Positions 1 through 12,139 of a stretch of DNA of 64,000 nt are shown in pieces. The notes beneath the pieces are model-generated. The model had not been told where the DNA came from. It searched no databases and was given only the letters and a program-made list of their open reading frames with translations. The position numbers were made by a program, and so were the translations under genes. Source of the stretch: Marchantia polymorpha subsp. ruderalis (lineage: Eukaryota; Streptophyta; Marchantiopsida; Marchantiales; Marchantiaceae); NCBI GenBank assembly GCA_037833965.1, contig AP031358.1, positions 1,620,001-1,684,000 on the forward strand, in the 5' to 3' direction. Each line of letters opens with the position of its first letter. Position 1 is the first letter of the stretch.

Positions 1-712
1 GCCATCATACTGTTTCCAGCTATTTCCAAAGACAAATTTCAACATATCAATATTAATCACAGGTTACAGTCTCTTAGAGGTGTGCTCATCATAATCGACC
101 ACAAGCAAAAAAAGATCAGAGAGAAGTTGCAGGAAGTTCCTCACGTCGGATGATCGCTGGCAAGCATTCAAGCACGCGGTCCCTCGACTGCGCAGAGCGG
201 GAAGTGATCGCTGCTCGGTCGCCCGCCTCACGCTGTGCCTTCCGCATCATCTCCCCAGACTCCCCTCGCTTCCGCCGAGGAGCCCAGATCAGAGACTCCA
301 CGCTTCGAGTGGACGTGCCTTCGACATGGTCCCAGCGGTCCTCTGCGAGAGCCCCAGCTCCCGTCTCTCTTACTCCCGCTCGGGTTACAGGCAGCCGCTA
401 CGCTGCCCAGATGTTAGAGCTCCGCGCAAAATCATGTAATATTGTCTCTGTATGAATCGTGGCGTGCCTTATGGTTTCTCGTTCAGTGTCATATCAGTGA
501 TGACTTGTCCAGGAGAGCTATTTATCAGATGTAGTGCACTTTTAATTCCTTGATAGTGTATTGATCTTCTTATGGAACTACTGCCATTTCGTGGATCATT
601 GATAACAAAAACTAATAGCTGTGTTATTAGCAATCTTTGCAGAGGTGCTGTCGATGACATTTTTCTGCGATCGATCATATTCAATAGTCCACTGATCAGT
701 AAACAACAGTGT
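1..712 (+). repeat. Unclassified repeat family, copy 1
   Basis: This is the first of three long copies of one sequence family; the others lie at about 1250-1830 and 2930-3630. The GC-rich core (about 116-480) is nearly identical in all three and begins near a GGATGATCGCTGGCAAGCAT block. AT-rich shoulders on both sides, for instance the CCACTGATCAGT block near 690, are shared best with copy 3, so the unit is about 700 bp and the left end probably lies outside the window. Several frames stay open across the core on both strands because copies differ mainly by substitutions. No protein family is recognised, and I do not call a gene here. Confidence 0.7.
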
Positions 713-1249
713 GCTTTGAATTCTTACAATTCCGAAGGCTTACAAAATATACCCTACCTAATTCGGAAGAATTCCTACCCACGGGATAAGGGAACTATTG
801 CAAAACAATCAAGCGGAAAAAAAGCCAAGACAAAGGAGTCGAAATACAGTCCCTACCAAAGGAAAAAGATAATGAGGAACGTGAAAATTCTCTCCAGATA
901 AGTTTCTATCTTTCCCAAAATCTGCAGCAGCAGATCATGTTCTGGTCGCTTTGAGTATCAGATTAGTCCAACAGACTGGACTTGGCTTAAAAACATCCCA
1001 CTTTCTTTGTCTGAAAGGAGAAGTGACAAGCAAATGCTCAAGGAAGCAGCGAAGCAACTTTTCCCTCACTGGGCTGCTATTGATATTTATATGCCCCCAT
1101 TGTCATAACTTTGATTGTGTCGTTGAAATGCGATTGAGTAATTCTGATTCTATATTCGGTCACAGTCAACTTTTATCAAACTGGCTCACGCAGTCAGTTC
1201 CTTCCACCTAATCATCTCCTGAGCGGGAAAAGATCACTCTTCTTGGAAG

Positions 1250-1830
1250 AATACACTCACCAAATCATACTCACGCACACGATTTGCAGTTCCGAACGAA
1301 TACATCGGCTCCATGGGAAAAAAGGGCAGAGAGAGGTGGCAGGAAGCTCCTCACGTCGGATGATCGCTGGCAAGCATTCAAGCACGCGGTCCCTCGACTG
1401 CGCAGAGCGGGAAGTGATCGCTGCTCGGTCTCCCGCCTCACGCTGTGCCCTCCGCATTACCTCCCCAGACTCCCCTCGCTTCCGCCAAGGAGCCCAGATC
1501 AGAGACTCCACGCTTCGAGTGGACGTGCCTTCGACATGATCCCAGCGGTCCTCTGCGAGAGCCCCAGCTCCCATCTCTCTTACTCCCGCTCGGGTTACAG
1601 ACAGCCGCTACGCTGCCCAGATGTTAGAGCTCCACGCAAAATCATGTAATATTGTCTCTGTATGAATCCTGGCGTGCCTTATGGTTTCTCGTTCGGTCTT
1701 GTAGATCAATGTGGCCATGTTCATGATATCTGTTCATCGAAAGTACTGCGAATTCGTTGATAGTGTTTGGATCTTTCAATGTAACTAATGCCTTTTCGTG
1801 GATTAGATACAGCACAAACTATTACTCTGA
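1250..1830 (+). repeat. Unclassified repeat family, copy 2
   Basis: Second copy of the family. The core at about 1340-1690 matches copy 1 with scattered substitutions, and weaker similarity continues to about 1830 (the GTGGATTAGATACA stretch corresponds to GTGGATCATTGATA in copy 1). The minus-strand frame across the core is open for about 105 codons and is shared with copies 1 and 3, but it has no recognisable domain. It could be a fossil coding region or a frame kept open by chance in GC-rich sequence. Confidence 0.65.
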
Positions 1831-2054
1831 TCAAGGCTTCTGGATACGGATGATTTTATTTGTCTGTGTCCACTTTTTTTTCCATGTCTTTGAGATGGAA
1901 CTGTATTCCAAAAATTTAGTTATAAAAGAAAAGTAATTGCGCTGTAGCGAACTATGCATGTTTAGAAAGGTCTTCTGTGTTCTTATTCGTAACCACATTA
2001 GTTTTTTCGGTTCGCAAGCTTGATGTGAAGGAAACCTGCGATCAGTGATCACAT

Positions 2055-2310
2055 CCACCAGTCCTTGGATCGGACAAGCATGCTGTCCCTTGCCTGCGCT
2101 CGGTCTGGAAAGATGATGAGGTGGAAGGCACAGCGAGCCTGGTCACGCTGTGCCTTCCACCACATCATCTCTCCAGACTCCTCTCGATTCCGCACAGGAG
2201 CCCAGACCAGAGTGTCCTCAACATGATACCAGGGGACAACAAGAACCCCGATTTCCATCCTTCTCCCTCCAGATTGGCTATAGGCACCCACAAGTCCAAC
2301 CAATATCAAC
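2055..2310 (+). repeat. Diverged repeat copy with internal snapback
   Basis: A shorter, diverged relative of the same family; 2144-2215 aligns with the CACGCTGTGCC...GGAGCCCAGA section of the core. Unlike the other copies it contains an inverted repeat, with arms at 2111-2135 and 2146-2170 (25 bp each, one mismatch) and a 10-base loop. One arm is the normal family sequence and the other is its reverse complement, so a local inverted duplication seems to have happened inside this copy. Confidence 0.6.
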
Positions 2311-2929
2311 GATCATATATACCGTGGATTGTAGCAAGGACATTCCTATTTCACGGTATAGTTATCCATGATCCAATCAGAGATGTGATATTCGATACTA
2401 CTCGGTATATATCAATCAATATCATGATGTAGCGATGGTATAAGCCATGATAGACCAATCTTAGAGCTTGTCTATTCGTGGTTGATCACAGTTTATATAT
2501 TTCGTTTGCTAGCTAATAACGCAGTTATGTTGAGAGAGCTGCTCAATGATAGCATTGTGGATGTTCTATTGCAGACACTGCTGAATTGTATGAGTACGAA
2601 TTTCTGCGTTTGCTTTGATGGCGTGCAGCTCACATTGAGGGCCAATCAGGCCCTCAGGTCAATCAGGCCTCGGGTCTGCAGATTCACTTTCTCCTGGCTT
2701 TGCTGTCCGTAAGTTTGAACAGGTTCAGCTTTGAAAGCTCCCGTGGCATAAAAGGAATGTGCACGATGAGAAACTCAGGTCTCGATGATCATATGTAAAG
2801 GTAGTTCTTTTCGATCTCATTCCTGCTAGGATTCAGTGGACATAATTTTATGCAGTGGACCTATGATAAGTCAATAATTCAATGCCTCCGATAATCAAGG
2901 CTTAGACATCATAAAGTTTCATGCACTTT

Positions 2930-3630
2930 CCAAAGCCAAATCTCACCTTCTAAACATTACTCACAGCTTGCGATCTCCTATGCTATATATACATATGCTC
3001 ATCATATTCGACCGCAAGCGAAAAGAAGATTAGAGAGAGGTTGCAGGAAGCTGCTCGCATCGGATGATCGCTGACAGGCATTCAAGCACGCTGGCCCTCG
3101 ACTGCGCAGAGCGGGAAGTGGTCGCTGCTCGGTCGCCCGCCTCACGCTGTGCCCTCCACATTATCCCCCCAGAATCCCCTGGCTTCCGCCGAGGAGCCCA
3201 GATCAGAGACTCCACGCTTCGAGTGGACGTGCCTTCGACATGATCGCAGCGGTCCTCTGCGAGAGCCCCAGCTCCCATCTCTCTTACTCCCGCTCGGGTT
3301 ACAGACAGTCGCTACGCTGCCCAGATGTTAGATGTCCACACAAAGGCCTCACTTATAATCTCTGTATGAATCCTGGCGTGCCTTATGGTTTCTCATTCAG
3401 TGTTGGAAGAATGATGCCATGTCCAGGAGAACTGTTCATCAGATGTACTACATATTCTTATTCCTTGATGGTGTATAGATCTATCTATTCAACCACTGCC
3501 TTTCCGTGGATCAAAAATAATACAAACTAACAACTGTGTTATTATCAATCTTTGCAGAAGTGCTATCGATGACATTTTTTTGTCATCGCTCACATTCAAT
3601 AGTCCACTGATCAGTCAACAATAGCGTGCA
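2930..3630 (+). repeat. Unclassified repeat family, copy 3
   Basis: Third long copy. It matches copy 1 over nearly its whole length, including both AT-rich shoulders. A TATA-like run (GCTATATATACATATG) lies at about 2980-2997, some 60 bp before the GC-rich core at 3045-3390. If the family is transcribed, this would be the candidate promoter. Weaker family remnants follow at about 3770-3900 and 5750-5960. Confidence 0.65.
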
Positions 3631-3647
3631 GAGTGATGACGTGACAT

Positions 3648-3680
3648 TTTCCACTGTCGTATAGTGGACGACAGTGGAAA
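3648..3680. repeat. Short perfect hairpin
   Basis: Arms TTTCCACTGTCG (3648-3659) and CGACAGTGGAAA (3669-3680) are perfectly complementary around a 9-base spacer. It sits just outside the end of repeat copy 3. It may be a small MITE remnant or chance. Confidence 0.6.
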
Positions 3681-4334
3681 TGCGATTATTTCCCAACTTG
3701 GTGGCCTACGCTCATCAAATAATGCTCACGCACAATTTGCAGGTTTCGAGGCACTCAAAATCGCTCCAAAAGGCGATAAGGCAAAGAGGGGTCGCAGGAC
3801 TCTGATCTCGTCGGGTTATCGCTACCTTAGGACATGGTCTTTAGTCGCTTCTCGCTTACTCGTGCTCCGGTAATAGGCAGCAGCTATGCAGGCCAGAATT
3901 CATACATTGTGCAGAACCACCTGATTTAGCTTTACTATTTGCTGGTGCTGTAGCTCACCGATGTGTACAGTATTGAAGACCTGTTATCCGCGATGGAAAT
4001 ATTCTTCCGTGATTGGATTTATCCATTTATCCTAAATGTCTTCCTCGTAAAATTCAACAAGAGAGAATAATATATGATCAAAGCTTGAATGAATATTATT
4101 CTCCCAAGACACAAGAATTGGAGTCATGTACATCAATTTTATAATACATTCAGATCTATTGAGATAAGTTGGTCTTCAAAACCTGCTTACTTTTCTTTTC
4201 GAAATAGAATGTCCAGGAGAACTGTTTGTTGCTTTTATCATCAAATGTGAGAACAAAATGGCAATACGACATTATACTGTTACGATTCAAATTGATAAGG
4301 AGACTGACTTCGATTTGATGCGGATTTAGTGCGG

Positions 4335-4415
4335 CCCTCATCAAGTCGACTTTGTTGTCAAGGAGTGTTTATCAAATGAGAACTATCCTTGACGACAAAG
4401 TCGACCTAATGAGGG
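4335..4415. repeat. Foldback hairpin, 30-bp arms
   Basis: Arms at 4335-4364 and 4386-4415 pair at 27 of 30 positions, and the three differences are all transitions, leaving G:U-type pairs in RNA. The loop is 21 bases. The size and near-perfect pairing suggest a tiny MITE or a transcribed hairpin. No target-site duplication is evident. Confidence 0.65.
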
Positions 4416-4960
4416 ACGATAATGATGATGGATTATTCTACAAGACTCTTCACAATTTCAGAGTTCATTTACACCGTAAGTAGAATTTGAAACTGGAAAT
4501 GAAAAGTGCGTGTTCAAAAGAAACGAATTGATGTACTCAGGTTCAGCATATTTTATTTTCAATGCTCTAACAACACGGTTGTCCCCTGGTTTGTATTGAT
4601 GAGAAATGTACTACATAAACTCAAGACGACAGATAATGATGGTCGCGTTTTGAGCATTACTTGACCTCTTCAACATCACCTTAGTCACTCTACAATCTTC
4701 AAAAACCCTAAATCTTAAAAATCAAGATTGACAGTTTGTCTATCCGCTTGATTTTATCAATTAATATTTAATTGTTAGACAACAATCTAAAACTTGCAAA
4801 ATTACTGCTTTTGCAGTATGTCAATTGAGAACGTGGAGCCCCAAATTTTTTGACAAGACTAATGGGTTCATGCTGTGTTGCAAGTCTTAGGCGTGATTGA
4901 TCAAACATGCACGTTGAAAGAGGTTCCGATTGAAATTAACTAATGGGATGACGTGCGTCA

Positions 4961-5522
4961 GTGCCGAGCTCGACCACAACAACCTGGTCACTAACAAACT
5001 CAGACTCGCATGTGATGCCTCGCGAACTTGTGAACCTGAAACCATGTGATTTCATCTACGATGTGCTCTATAAATATCTAGCGCGGTTGGACAAGTGTTG
5101 GCCCATTGAGAAGATATACTTCAGAGACAAATATCAACAAACACTATGCAATGCCTAGTGGCGTGAATCTCACAGCCAAACAATTATCGATTACCAAGAT
5201 CAAAGTACGTCCTTCAACAAGGATTGGGATGTCTTGAAGTATTGTTTTGTTGCGTTACAAATGTTGAGTGGTGGATTGGAGAGAGCTTTTGCTACGTTTT
5301 TCGTGCTTTTGACGGACGTTGAATCCGATTTCAACATTTTGAAATGAGATGATTACGACTTTTGACATGGCATGATGAACTTTACATTAGAAATCATTTT
5401 CCAAGCGAAGCAAAGCTTTATAGTGATGGAAATGAAGATCCTTGATCCGTTCATAATGCCAAATATGCAGCCATGGTTGTCATGGAGTTCAATAAAATCG
5501 CCAAAAAATACACTTTAATCTT
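4961..5522 (+). pseudogene. Decayed hAT-like transposase C-terminal relic
   Basis: A single plus-strand frame of about 187 codons can be followed across this stretch, broken by a few in-frame stops. Around 5260-5350 it reads GGLERAFATF, then LTDVESDFNILK, and near 5380 MNFTLEIIFQAKQ. This resembles the C-terminal part of plant hAT-like proteins, where an ESDF..L motif is followed by an acidic-aromatic segment and a TDFTLEGIL-type block; the comparison is from memory. Two of the stops occur where a Trp codon is expected (TGG to TGA), which fits C-to-T decay of methylated transposon DNA. No terminal inverted repeats were found. It could instead be a relic of a domesticated hAT-related host gene. 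Confidence 0.35.
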
Positions 5523-8075
5523 GTATCGATATTTGAAACTTTTGGACTCTGAATCTAAGTTATATTAGTTAAATGGGGTCCTGCCATAGTGTGAGTTCAA
5601 CCTACTAAAGCAACTCGCACCGCATTCCTGTGGGCCTTCATATGCACACCGTTCGAAATAAATCAAGCTATTTGCGCTAGTAAGGTTGTGTGGCAAACTG
5701 GAGTTAGTGCTATGAATTGATCAGGCAGCTGAGGTAATTAGACCACAATTTAAGCTTCGAAGCTGAGCAACCTCTACGTCTGAGCTCTCCGCTCCCTCCA
5801 TCTCTCTTGCGCTCGGTCTTGAAAATCCAGGCACTTTCACTGCGCGCAAGTGTTATTTCGTCTTTCAGGTGCACCAAAACTCCCGATCCATTCAAATTTT
5901 CGACCTCCTTTCGGTCTCCATACCTCTCTCGCTCTCAAATTCGCCATAGCGTCGCATGAGGCGTGGGTTTTACCAAACACAGCCGGATTGGATCACTTCT
6001 TCGCTTGGTATCCCGTTATAGGCTTATTCTTTCCTTCCCTCTTTCAGCTTCTGCCCATTTTTTCTTGTTTGTGCAACCAGGGTGGGCGTAAGGGAGTTGA
6101 TTCAATCCACATTTCCCGATCCTCAATCGACATTACTCGAAATAAAGAGAGTAACTGCTTGAGATACCTTCATACGATGTATGTATAATTTAGAATCCAA
6201 ATGAGAAAGTGTTTATATAAATTCGATGCTAGGAATGAAGAATCTCATTTCTCTTATCCTTGGTGCATTTGTTAAAGAGCAAGTCTCCATGCGATGTGGA
6301 GGTAATATTTTTATACTGAGAAAAAGCCCACGACTATGTGCGTGGGAGACTTAATGTAAAGAGCTCGACTTTCAGAGTTCCTAATCATGACCTCTGTACG
6401 TTCCTCAACACAAATTGAGAGTTTCGTTTTGTTCCTGTGTATTGGACTTCTCTTTGGTGACTAGATGACTCATATTTTGAGGCTCGGTTTTTTTGTATGG
6501 ATCGGTGGGCTTCCATGCTTCAATTAGTCCGAGCTTCATGGATGTCATGTAATTGCCAGAAGGACCAATTCGCTCCCATTCGAATAGACTAGAAGAAATC
6601 AAAACCAAGCTAGGCCTTCTGGCCTGTTTAAGATTTTGTGCACACCGAAATTTGCCCACATCAAAACCGCGAAAACCTGAAGAGCTGAAAAACATCTCAT
6701 CTCAAGATTTTGGAGCACCCAAAATGAGGTACATATAATCTGGCCAAAACACAATTTGAGCTCTTCACAAGTAATCCTTATCCAAGTAATATGAAGCTGA
6801 GTCTCCAACCATACTTGAACTCTAAGTCAAAATGGTGTGCAAATTTGCTTACTCTCATGAGTGCAAAGACTGCCTCTTGAAACGAAAGGTGTAAAGTAAA
6901 AAGGACAGTAAATCTAGACATATGGACGTTGTACAGAGTAAAATTGGAAACGTTTGTTTACAAGAGAAGGGTAAGTCCAGACGAAGTGAAGAAAGCAGAA
7001 CCTGTTTACTGAAAAGCCCATGCATGAACTGATTTACTCCACAACACTGATAAAGGTGGAATTACTGCTGCTCCTTGAATCAATTCCATCATGGCCGATC
7101 ACATGTTTAGGAACTGCCATAAGATAGATGGCGAATTTCCACAGATGTTCTCGTTCCAACCCGTGGTCGAAGTTTCGAAAGCAGACTCATTCCCTGCATT
7201 TTGTAATAGCTTTTGTAAATTTGCTTGTTGTACCTGAGATGGAATTCAGTAATACTGTCTCCACACGACGACTGTATATTCTAGTCCCCCGTCTCCTCTT
7301 GTTGGACTTATCTGATGTCCTTCAGAGAGAAGTGACCCGAAGGCATGAGGCAGCAATATGGGGTAGCAAAACACGGCAGAAGGTACGGTGTGACAAGATG
7401 AAACAGCGAGAGAAACGGCACAATGTGACTTATTAGAAACCTCAGACTAGCACATTTATTTCTACGGGTGAATATGGATCTACACCAAGAGCGAGGATGT
7501 GGACTTGGGCGATAGATAGATAAGAAAGTGTCAATTGCGAATGTGCAAGTGCGAGTGGAGGCTCCCGTAATTTAAGATAGTCGAATACAACAGATCCAAA
7601 GCAGGCCTAAGACCGGTGGCATAGCCTGAGCTATCGCAGCCACGGAGAGATGATGACATCCATGCATCTGACATATGGGCCAGCGTAATGCACTGCAAGA
7701 AAAATGTGGTATGTACAAAAGATCTGAAAGCTGAGGGTCCAGAACTGGATCGAAACACGCCCTATAACCTTTTGCTATAGTGAACAATACGAACAGGCTT
7801 GCACAGAAAGGTGATAATTTGACTCTGGAGCTCGATCACGCCTGAAGTTTCCTAGTAGATCTGGCACGCCGTGCCGTGAACCAAAGCAGACCATCCGACT
7901 GATCGGTCGATAGATCGATCGCTCGATGGATGGACTGATGGATTGTTTTTCATTCTTGTTTGTCTCCAAACTCATGTGACAGCGGTTGTGGGGCTGCAAC
8001 TGCGCAGATCTGCAGCCTTCCAGCGAGCTGAGCTGAAGTGAGCGTGCGGTACCTGAGCAGGGCCATGATTGCAGG
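5523..8075. other. Gene-free stretch
   Basis: No supportable gene was found. A weak remnant of the 700-bp repeat family lies at about 5750-5960. Open frames between 6400 and 6810 and between 7128 and 7440 are short, overlap on both strands and show no domain. The part just left of 8076 is probably the 3' UTR and terminator region of the minus-strand Bet v 1-like gene. Confidence 0.5.
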
Positions 8076-8954
8076 TTAAGGTGCAGTGCTGGCGAGGTAT
8101 TGCTCGACCGAGTGGAACAGCATGGGCAGCCCTTCCTTGGCTTGCGTGATGGCAAGGCTCACATCCGAGTCGCCCTCGGTTTCATAGTCCACGCTCGAGC
8201 AGAGCTTGACCTTGTCCGTGCCGATCGGTTCCAGCCTCAGCTTCGCAATCCACTTGCTGAATCCCACCGCGAGATGTCCTCCTGCCAGCTCCTCCGACGC
8301 CATGGTCATCGTGCCGTGGTCGATCTCCACCCTCCTCTCCTTCACGAAAGCTCCATCAGGTGCAACTGCACAAACCAAACCAAATCCATTCAATTCCAGC
8401 TCACCGTTCCAACATCAATGGCATGAATCCCACTGCACCCAATGCATGCAACCAATTCCGCAACACTTCGCTCCATGGACCTTCACAGCCACGCCATTTT
8501 CATTGGAGCTAGCTGGACTCGGCACTCAGTGCTATAATTTTCGGTTTGCTGCATTCAAAGTCCATCCGTGTAGTGTGAGCCTGAGTCTCTTCTGGACCAC
8601 AACTTCCTTTTCCAGATTCAGACCAGCTAAATTTCAAATGACGCATTCAATTCACTGAGTGCAGACTGAAAATTCAGTTCGTCTATTCTTCGAATCAGAT
8701 TCGTGCAGCCGTCAGATGGCGAGGAGAGAAGCAGCAAGAAGAGGAGGAGGAGGAGAGTTGAGAGTTGAGAGCGTACTTGGGCCGAGCTTGACGAGAGTGA
8801 CTTCGCCAATCTGGCCGACCGCACCCTCGACGACGTCGATGCTGCTGATGAAGAGTGGGGCGATCTTGGGGAACATGGAGTTGGCATTGACCAGAGTGGT
8901 CCAGAGACGGGAGGCGGGCACGGCCAACTCAACTTCGGTCTCGAAGGTTGGCAT
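8076..8954 (-). CDS. Bet v 1-like (PR-10/MLP-type) protein A
   Basis: A small START-superfamily protein of the Bet v 1 type, 155 aa, predicted cytosolic. The family forms a hydrophobic cavity that binds small ligands such as flavonoids, hormones or alkaloid precursors. Exon 1 (8954-8777) begins MPTFETEVELAVPASRLW and includes FPKIAPLFISSIDVVEG followed by a glycine-containing loop (GAVGQIGEV), the position of the Bet v 1 P-loop. Exon 2 (8365-8076) carries APDGAFVKERR, GGHLAVGFSKW and a C-terminal helix region ending EQYLASTAP. The intron is phase 1, GT-AG, 411 bp, at the same position as in paralogue B. Exons sum to 468 nt. The two genes are divergent, with about 2.25 kb between start codons. 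The ligand and any enzymatic role cannot be told from sequence. Confidence 0.85.
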
Positions 8955-11207
8955 CCTGACACGATTTCAGAGGATGGCGTTTGAAGTTGTCGGACGGCTC
9001 CAACCTGCAGATGAGATACAGAGCGCTGATGCAGATGTACTTCTCGAACAGGCGCAGGGGTTTCATAAGACAGGGTTGCAGATCTAGCTCCTCCTCCTTC
9101 TTAAAGCCTGCGAGAGAGAGAGATCTGTCCGCAACCCAGCAGACAGACAGACAAACAATCCCTCTGTCGGTCAGTCAGTCTGTCTGTCAGTCAGTCTGAT
9201 GCTCAATGGGATCGATCGATAAGTTCCAGATCCAGATCGCGATGGTAATATGTAACGAAAATCCCAGTTTCCAAACTTACCAGCACTCCAGTTGCCTCGG
9301 AATATACTGATCACAATTATGCACCCCCCCTTTTGACCATTTACCTCGGCTCTCCTCTCCTCTCTACTGCTGCTGCCCTCTCATGGTGCCAGTCCAGGAC
9401 AAACACAGTGCTTCATATATCCACCACTGTTGTTATTGTTCTTGTTCTTGTCCACCATTCCTTCTGCAGCAGCAGCAGCTGCTGCCATATTTTCCCCGTA
9501 AATTGATAAACAGGACCGATCCACAGTCACTGTGATAATTGTAAAGAGGCAATTAATGATTCCTTCCGTATCAAGATTTTGTTCTGGTGCACGGATTAGA
9601 GCTTTGGAAGAAGGGGCCGGTAAATTAAAATTGGAATTCTTCGGCAGTGAGGCGGTGACAATTGCCCTGAGAAGACTCGCTTTCGCCACGGATCCGGATC
9701 CCATGGGCTCACTGAATTATGAGGAAGGCTATCTAGAAATTGCGTTCACCCTATTTTTCTCGGGCCATGTTAGCCAATAGCTACAATGCCCATTGGCCAC
9801 CGACTCGTCAGCCGGAGAGCTCGGCCCCCGGAGGACTTGCATGCCATGCACAGACGCTTCTCTCAAGCCATGATCGTTGACCCGGTCAGCACCAGGCCCC
9901 CCGACCCTCGCTCGAGCTGGACTGCTCTTCCTCGTGCCATCTCGTCAGGACCCAAGGCATTGCGCTCGGACCGATCCGGCGGCACGGCGTGAGCGAGATG
10001 AGCCTGCATCAGAGCCAGAACCAGATCCAACCTCTGAAGGCTCGGGCCAGCTGACCCTCGTAATCCCCCGTCGTCGTCGTCGTCGTCACTGCCGCCGCTC
10101 GAGCCCCACCCACGGCTTCTTCGACCATCGAGAGACCGAAGCCGCAGGAAAGAGTGAGTCATGACACTCTTGCAGATCTGCGATCCTCGACCCGAGCTTG
10201 CCAGTTCCGGATCCGGATCGGATCGAAAGCTCATCACATGATACGAAGCGCATCGTCCATCCGGCGGCCAGCCCGTCGACACCATCCCTCCAGACCCCAC
10301 CCGCCGGCGACTGCATATGTCGTGCTCTCTCGTGCGCTCGGACTGTTGATCACCGAGCGAATAAAGAATTTGTTATATCCTGCGGGGTTCGACGCAGGCA
10401 GCAATGGACGGGGGCCTGGCCAGGACCCATGGCCCACCGAAAATTAAGACAGGCCGGGTGCGGGGACGCATTAATGGGGCGCATGAATGTGAACGCCCGG
10501 TGACTCGAGGGGAGCTCGGTGCATAAGGCCATGACGGTCCACTCTGAGAAGGACTGTTTGGGATGATCGCGCACGTCAGACAAACGCACCGAAATCTCTC
10601 GTCGTCGTTCGGGTTCGAGTTTCACGGCTCGTGCTCGTGGTCGATGCATCTGACGAAGGTTTTACTCTGAGGCATCTGAGCCCGAATCCTTGAGGAGGCT
10701 CGATCACCGAGAGGAGCAGCGGCCCCGAGCTCCGAGGCTGGCTTGCTGGCTGGCTGGCCGGCCGGCCGGCCGGCCGCCTGGCGACCTTAGAGACCTCGCT
10801 CCTTCTGTCGACTGGCCCTCATCCCGAAGCTTGAGCCCCGAGGACGACGTGTCGAGAGCTGTCAGGTCCGGACTCTGGTTCCATGCTCGTCTGCAATCCG
10901 TTACTTAATGGAGCCATTGGTTCGAGCACGGTTGTTGCCTGGGGCCGATCGTGTGAGAATATTGATGATGCAAGCCATTGATGACGACGGACTGTGGACT
11001 CTTGGTCCACTGGAAGTCTCTCAGCACTCGTCCAGCAGCTGCAGCAGCTGCTGCTGTGGCCGGAGGCATGGGGTTTATAAGGGCAGGGGGAGCGGCGCAG
11101 AGATCATCAAATCTTTCCGCATTAGAGAGAATTCGCATGAACGCTTTCTAGTCGGTTGATAGATCCTCCTCCTTATTAAGGTTCGGAAGAAGTCAAAACC
11201 GGTGACA
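8955..11207. other. Shared upstream region of the divergent Bet v 1-like pair
   Basis: About 2.25 kb between the two start codons, with no convincing gene. It holds simple repeats: CAGA and TCAG/TCTG tetranucleotides (9138-9198), a CGT run (10069-10087) and a GGCT/GGCC run (10744-10777). The 9780-10900 section is strikingly GC-rich, which explains its long but unconserved open frames on both strands. Regulatory elements of both genes are expected here. Confidence 0.55.
11074..11081 (+). promoter_or_regulatory. TATA-like element of Bet v 1-like gene B
   Basis: TTTATAAG lies about 130 bp upstream of the gene B start codon in otherwise GC-rich DNA. That spacing would give a 5' UTR of about 100 nt. 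No transcript evidence is available. Confidence 0.4.
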
Positions 11208-12139
11208 ATGCCTTCGTTCGACGTGGAATTCGTGCTCGATGTGCCGGCTTCCCGCTTGTGGGCAGCTCTGAAGGACGGGAGCAAGATCTTCCCCAAGATC
11301 AACCCCCAGATCTTTGGCAGCATCTCTATCGTCTCCGGCACCGATGGCGAAGTCGGAGCCACTCGTTACATCAAGTTCGGATCAGGTTAGCGCTCCTTCA
11401 CGCTTAAATTTTCTCGGTTTCCTTCTGCGTGTCTGTCTGCAGTCCCCCAGCCATCGCTTCGCGTGACTACTATGGTGTCGATGCACCGAATCATTTGCCA
11501 TTCCATCGAGGAGCTGCTCGTCAATGGCAGCTCAGATCGTTTCATCTCTGTGCCTCGAACAATACAACCATCCCATCAATGCCTCCCTCTCTCCATCCCA
11601 ATATCCCTCGCTGGTCTGAATCTGAGATGACTGCAGCTGCCAGCTGCCGTGGACTCCATGCACTCCATGGGGAAATTCAAAGCCCTCAAATGATTACTTC
11701 TCAGTGTCGGCAGCATCTCATGCCTCGAGGAATTCCGGGGCTGCGAACCATCGAGGCACGAGTTGGAGCGTATTGGAATTCTCGTGCCTGCTGATCTGAA
11801 TCTAACGAGACGGTCATTGGATTGTGGTGTGGTCGCTCGGCAGCTGCTCCCGAGGGGGCGTACGTGGTGGAGAAGCTGGTGGCAATCGACGTGGAGAACA
11901 AGGTGGTGGTGTCGAGCGAGGTGGAGGGAGGGCATCTGGCCATGGGGTTCAGCAAGTGGGACAGCACTCTGAAGCTGAGCCCCGAGGGCGACAAGACCCA
12001 AATGCACTTCACCTTCGACTACGAGGGCGAGGGTCCGGTGATCCAGGTGGCCACCGAGCAAGCGAAGCAGGGAACGCAGCCCACGTTCGAGGGCCTGGCC
12101 AAATATCTGCTCGAGACCGGCGAGTACGCCGACTGCTGA
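11208..12139 (+). CDS. Bet v 1-like (PR-10/MLP-type) protein B
   Basis: Paralogue of gene A, 157 aa. Exon 1 (11208-11385) begins MPSFDVEFVLDVPASRLW and continues with IFPKINPQIFGSISIV and a glycine-containing loop (GTDGEVGATRY). Exon 2 (11844-12139) carries APEGAYVVEKLVAIDV, GGHLAMGFSKWDS and ends LLETGEYADC. The two exon 1s are both exactly 178 nt, and the phase-1 intron (458 bp, GT-AG) is at the homologous place, so the pair arose by duplication with inversion. Exons sum to 474 nt. The ATG was preferred over an in-frame GTG two codons upstream. The function is taken to be small hydrophobic ligand binding, possibly stress-related as for PR-10 proteins. That is inference from the family. Confidence 0.87.

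Noticed and set aside
9863-10300. 145-codon minus-strand frame between the Bet v 1-like genes
   Set aside because: Lies in a GC-rich simple-repeat region with frames open on both strands and has an Asp run derived from the CGT repeat; no domain.
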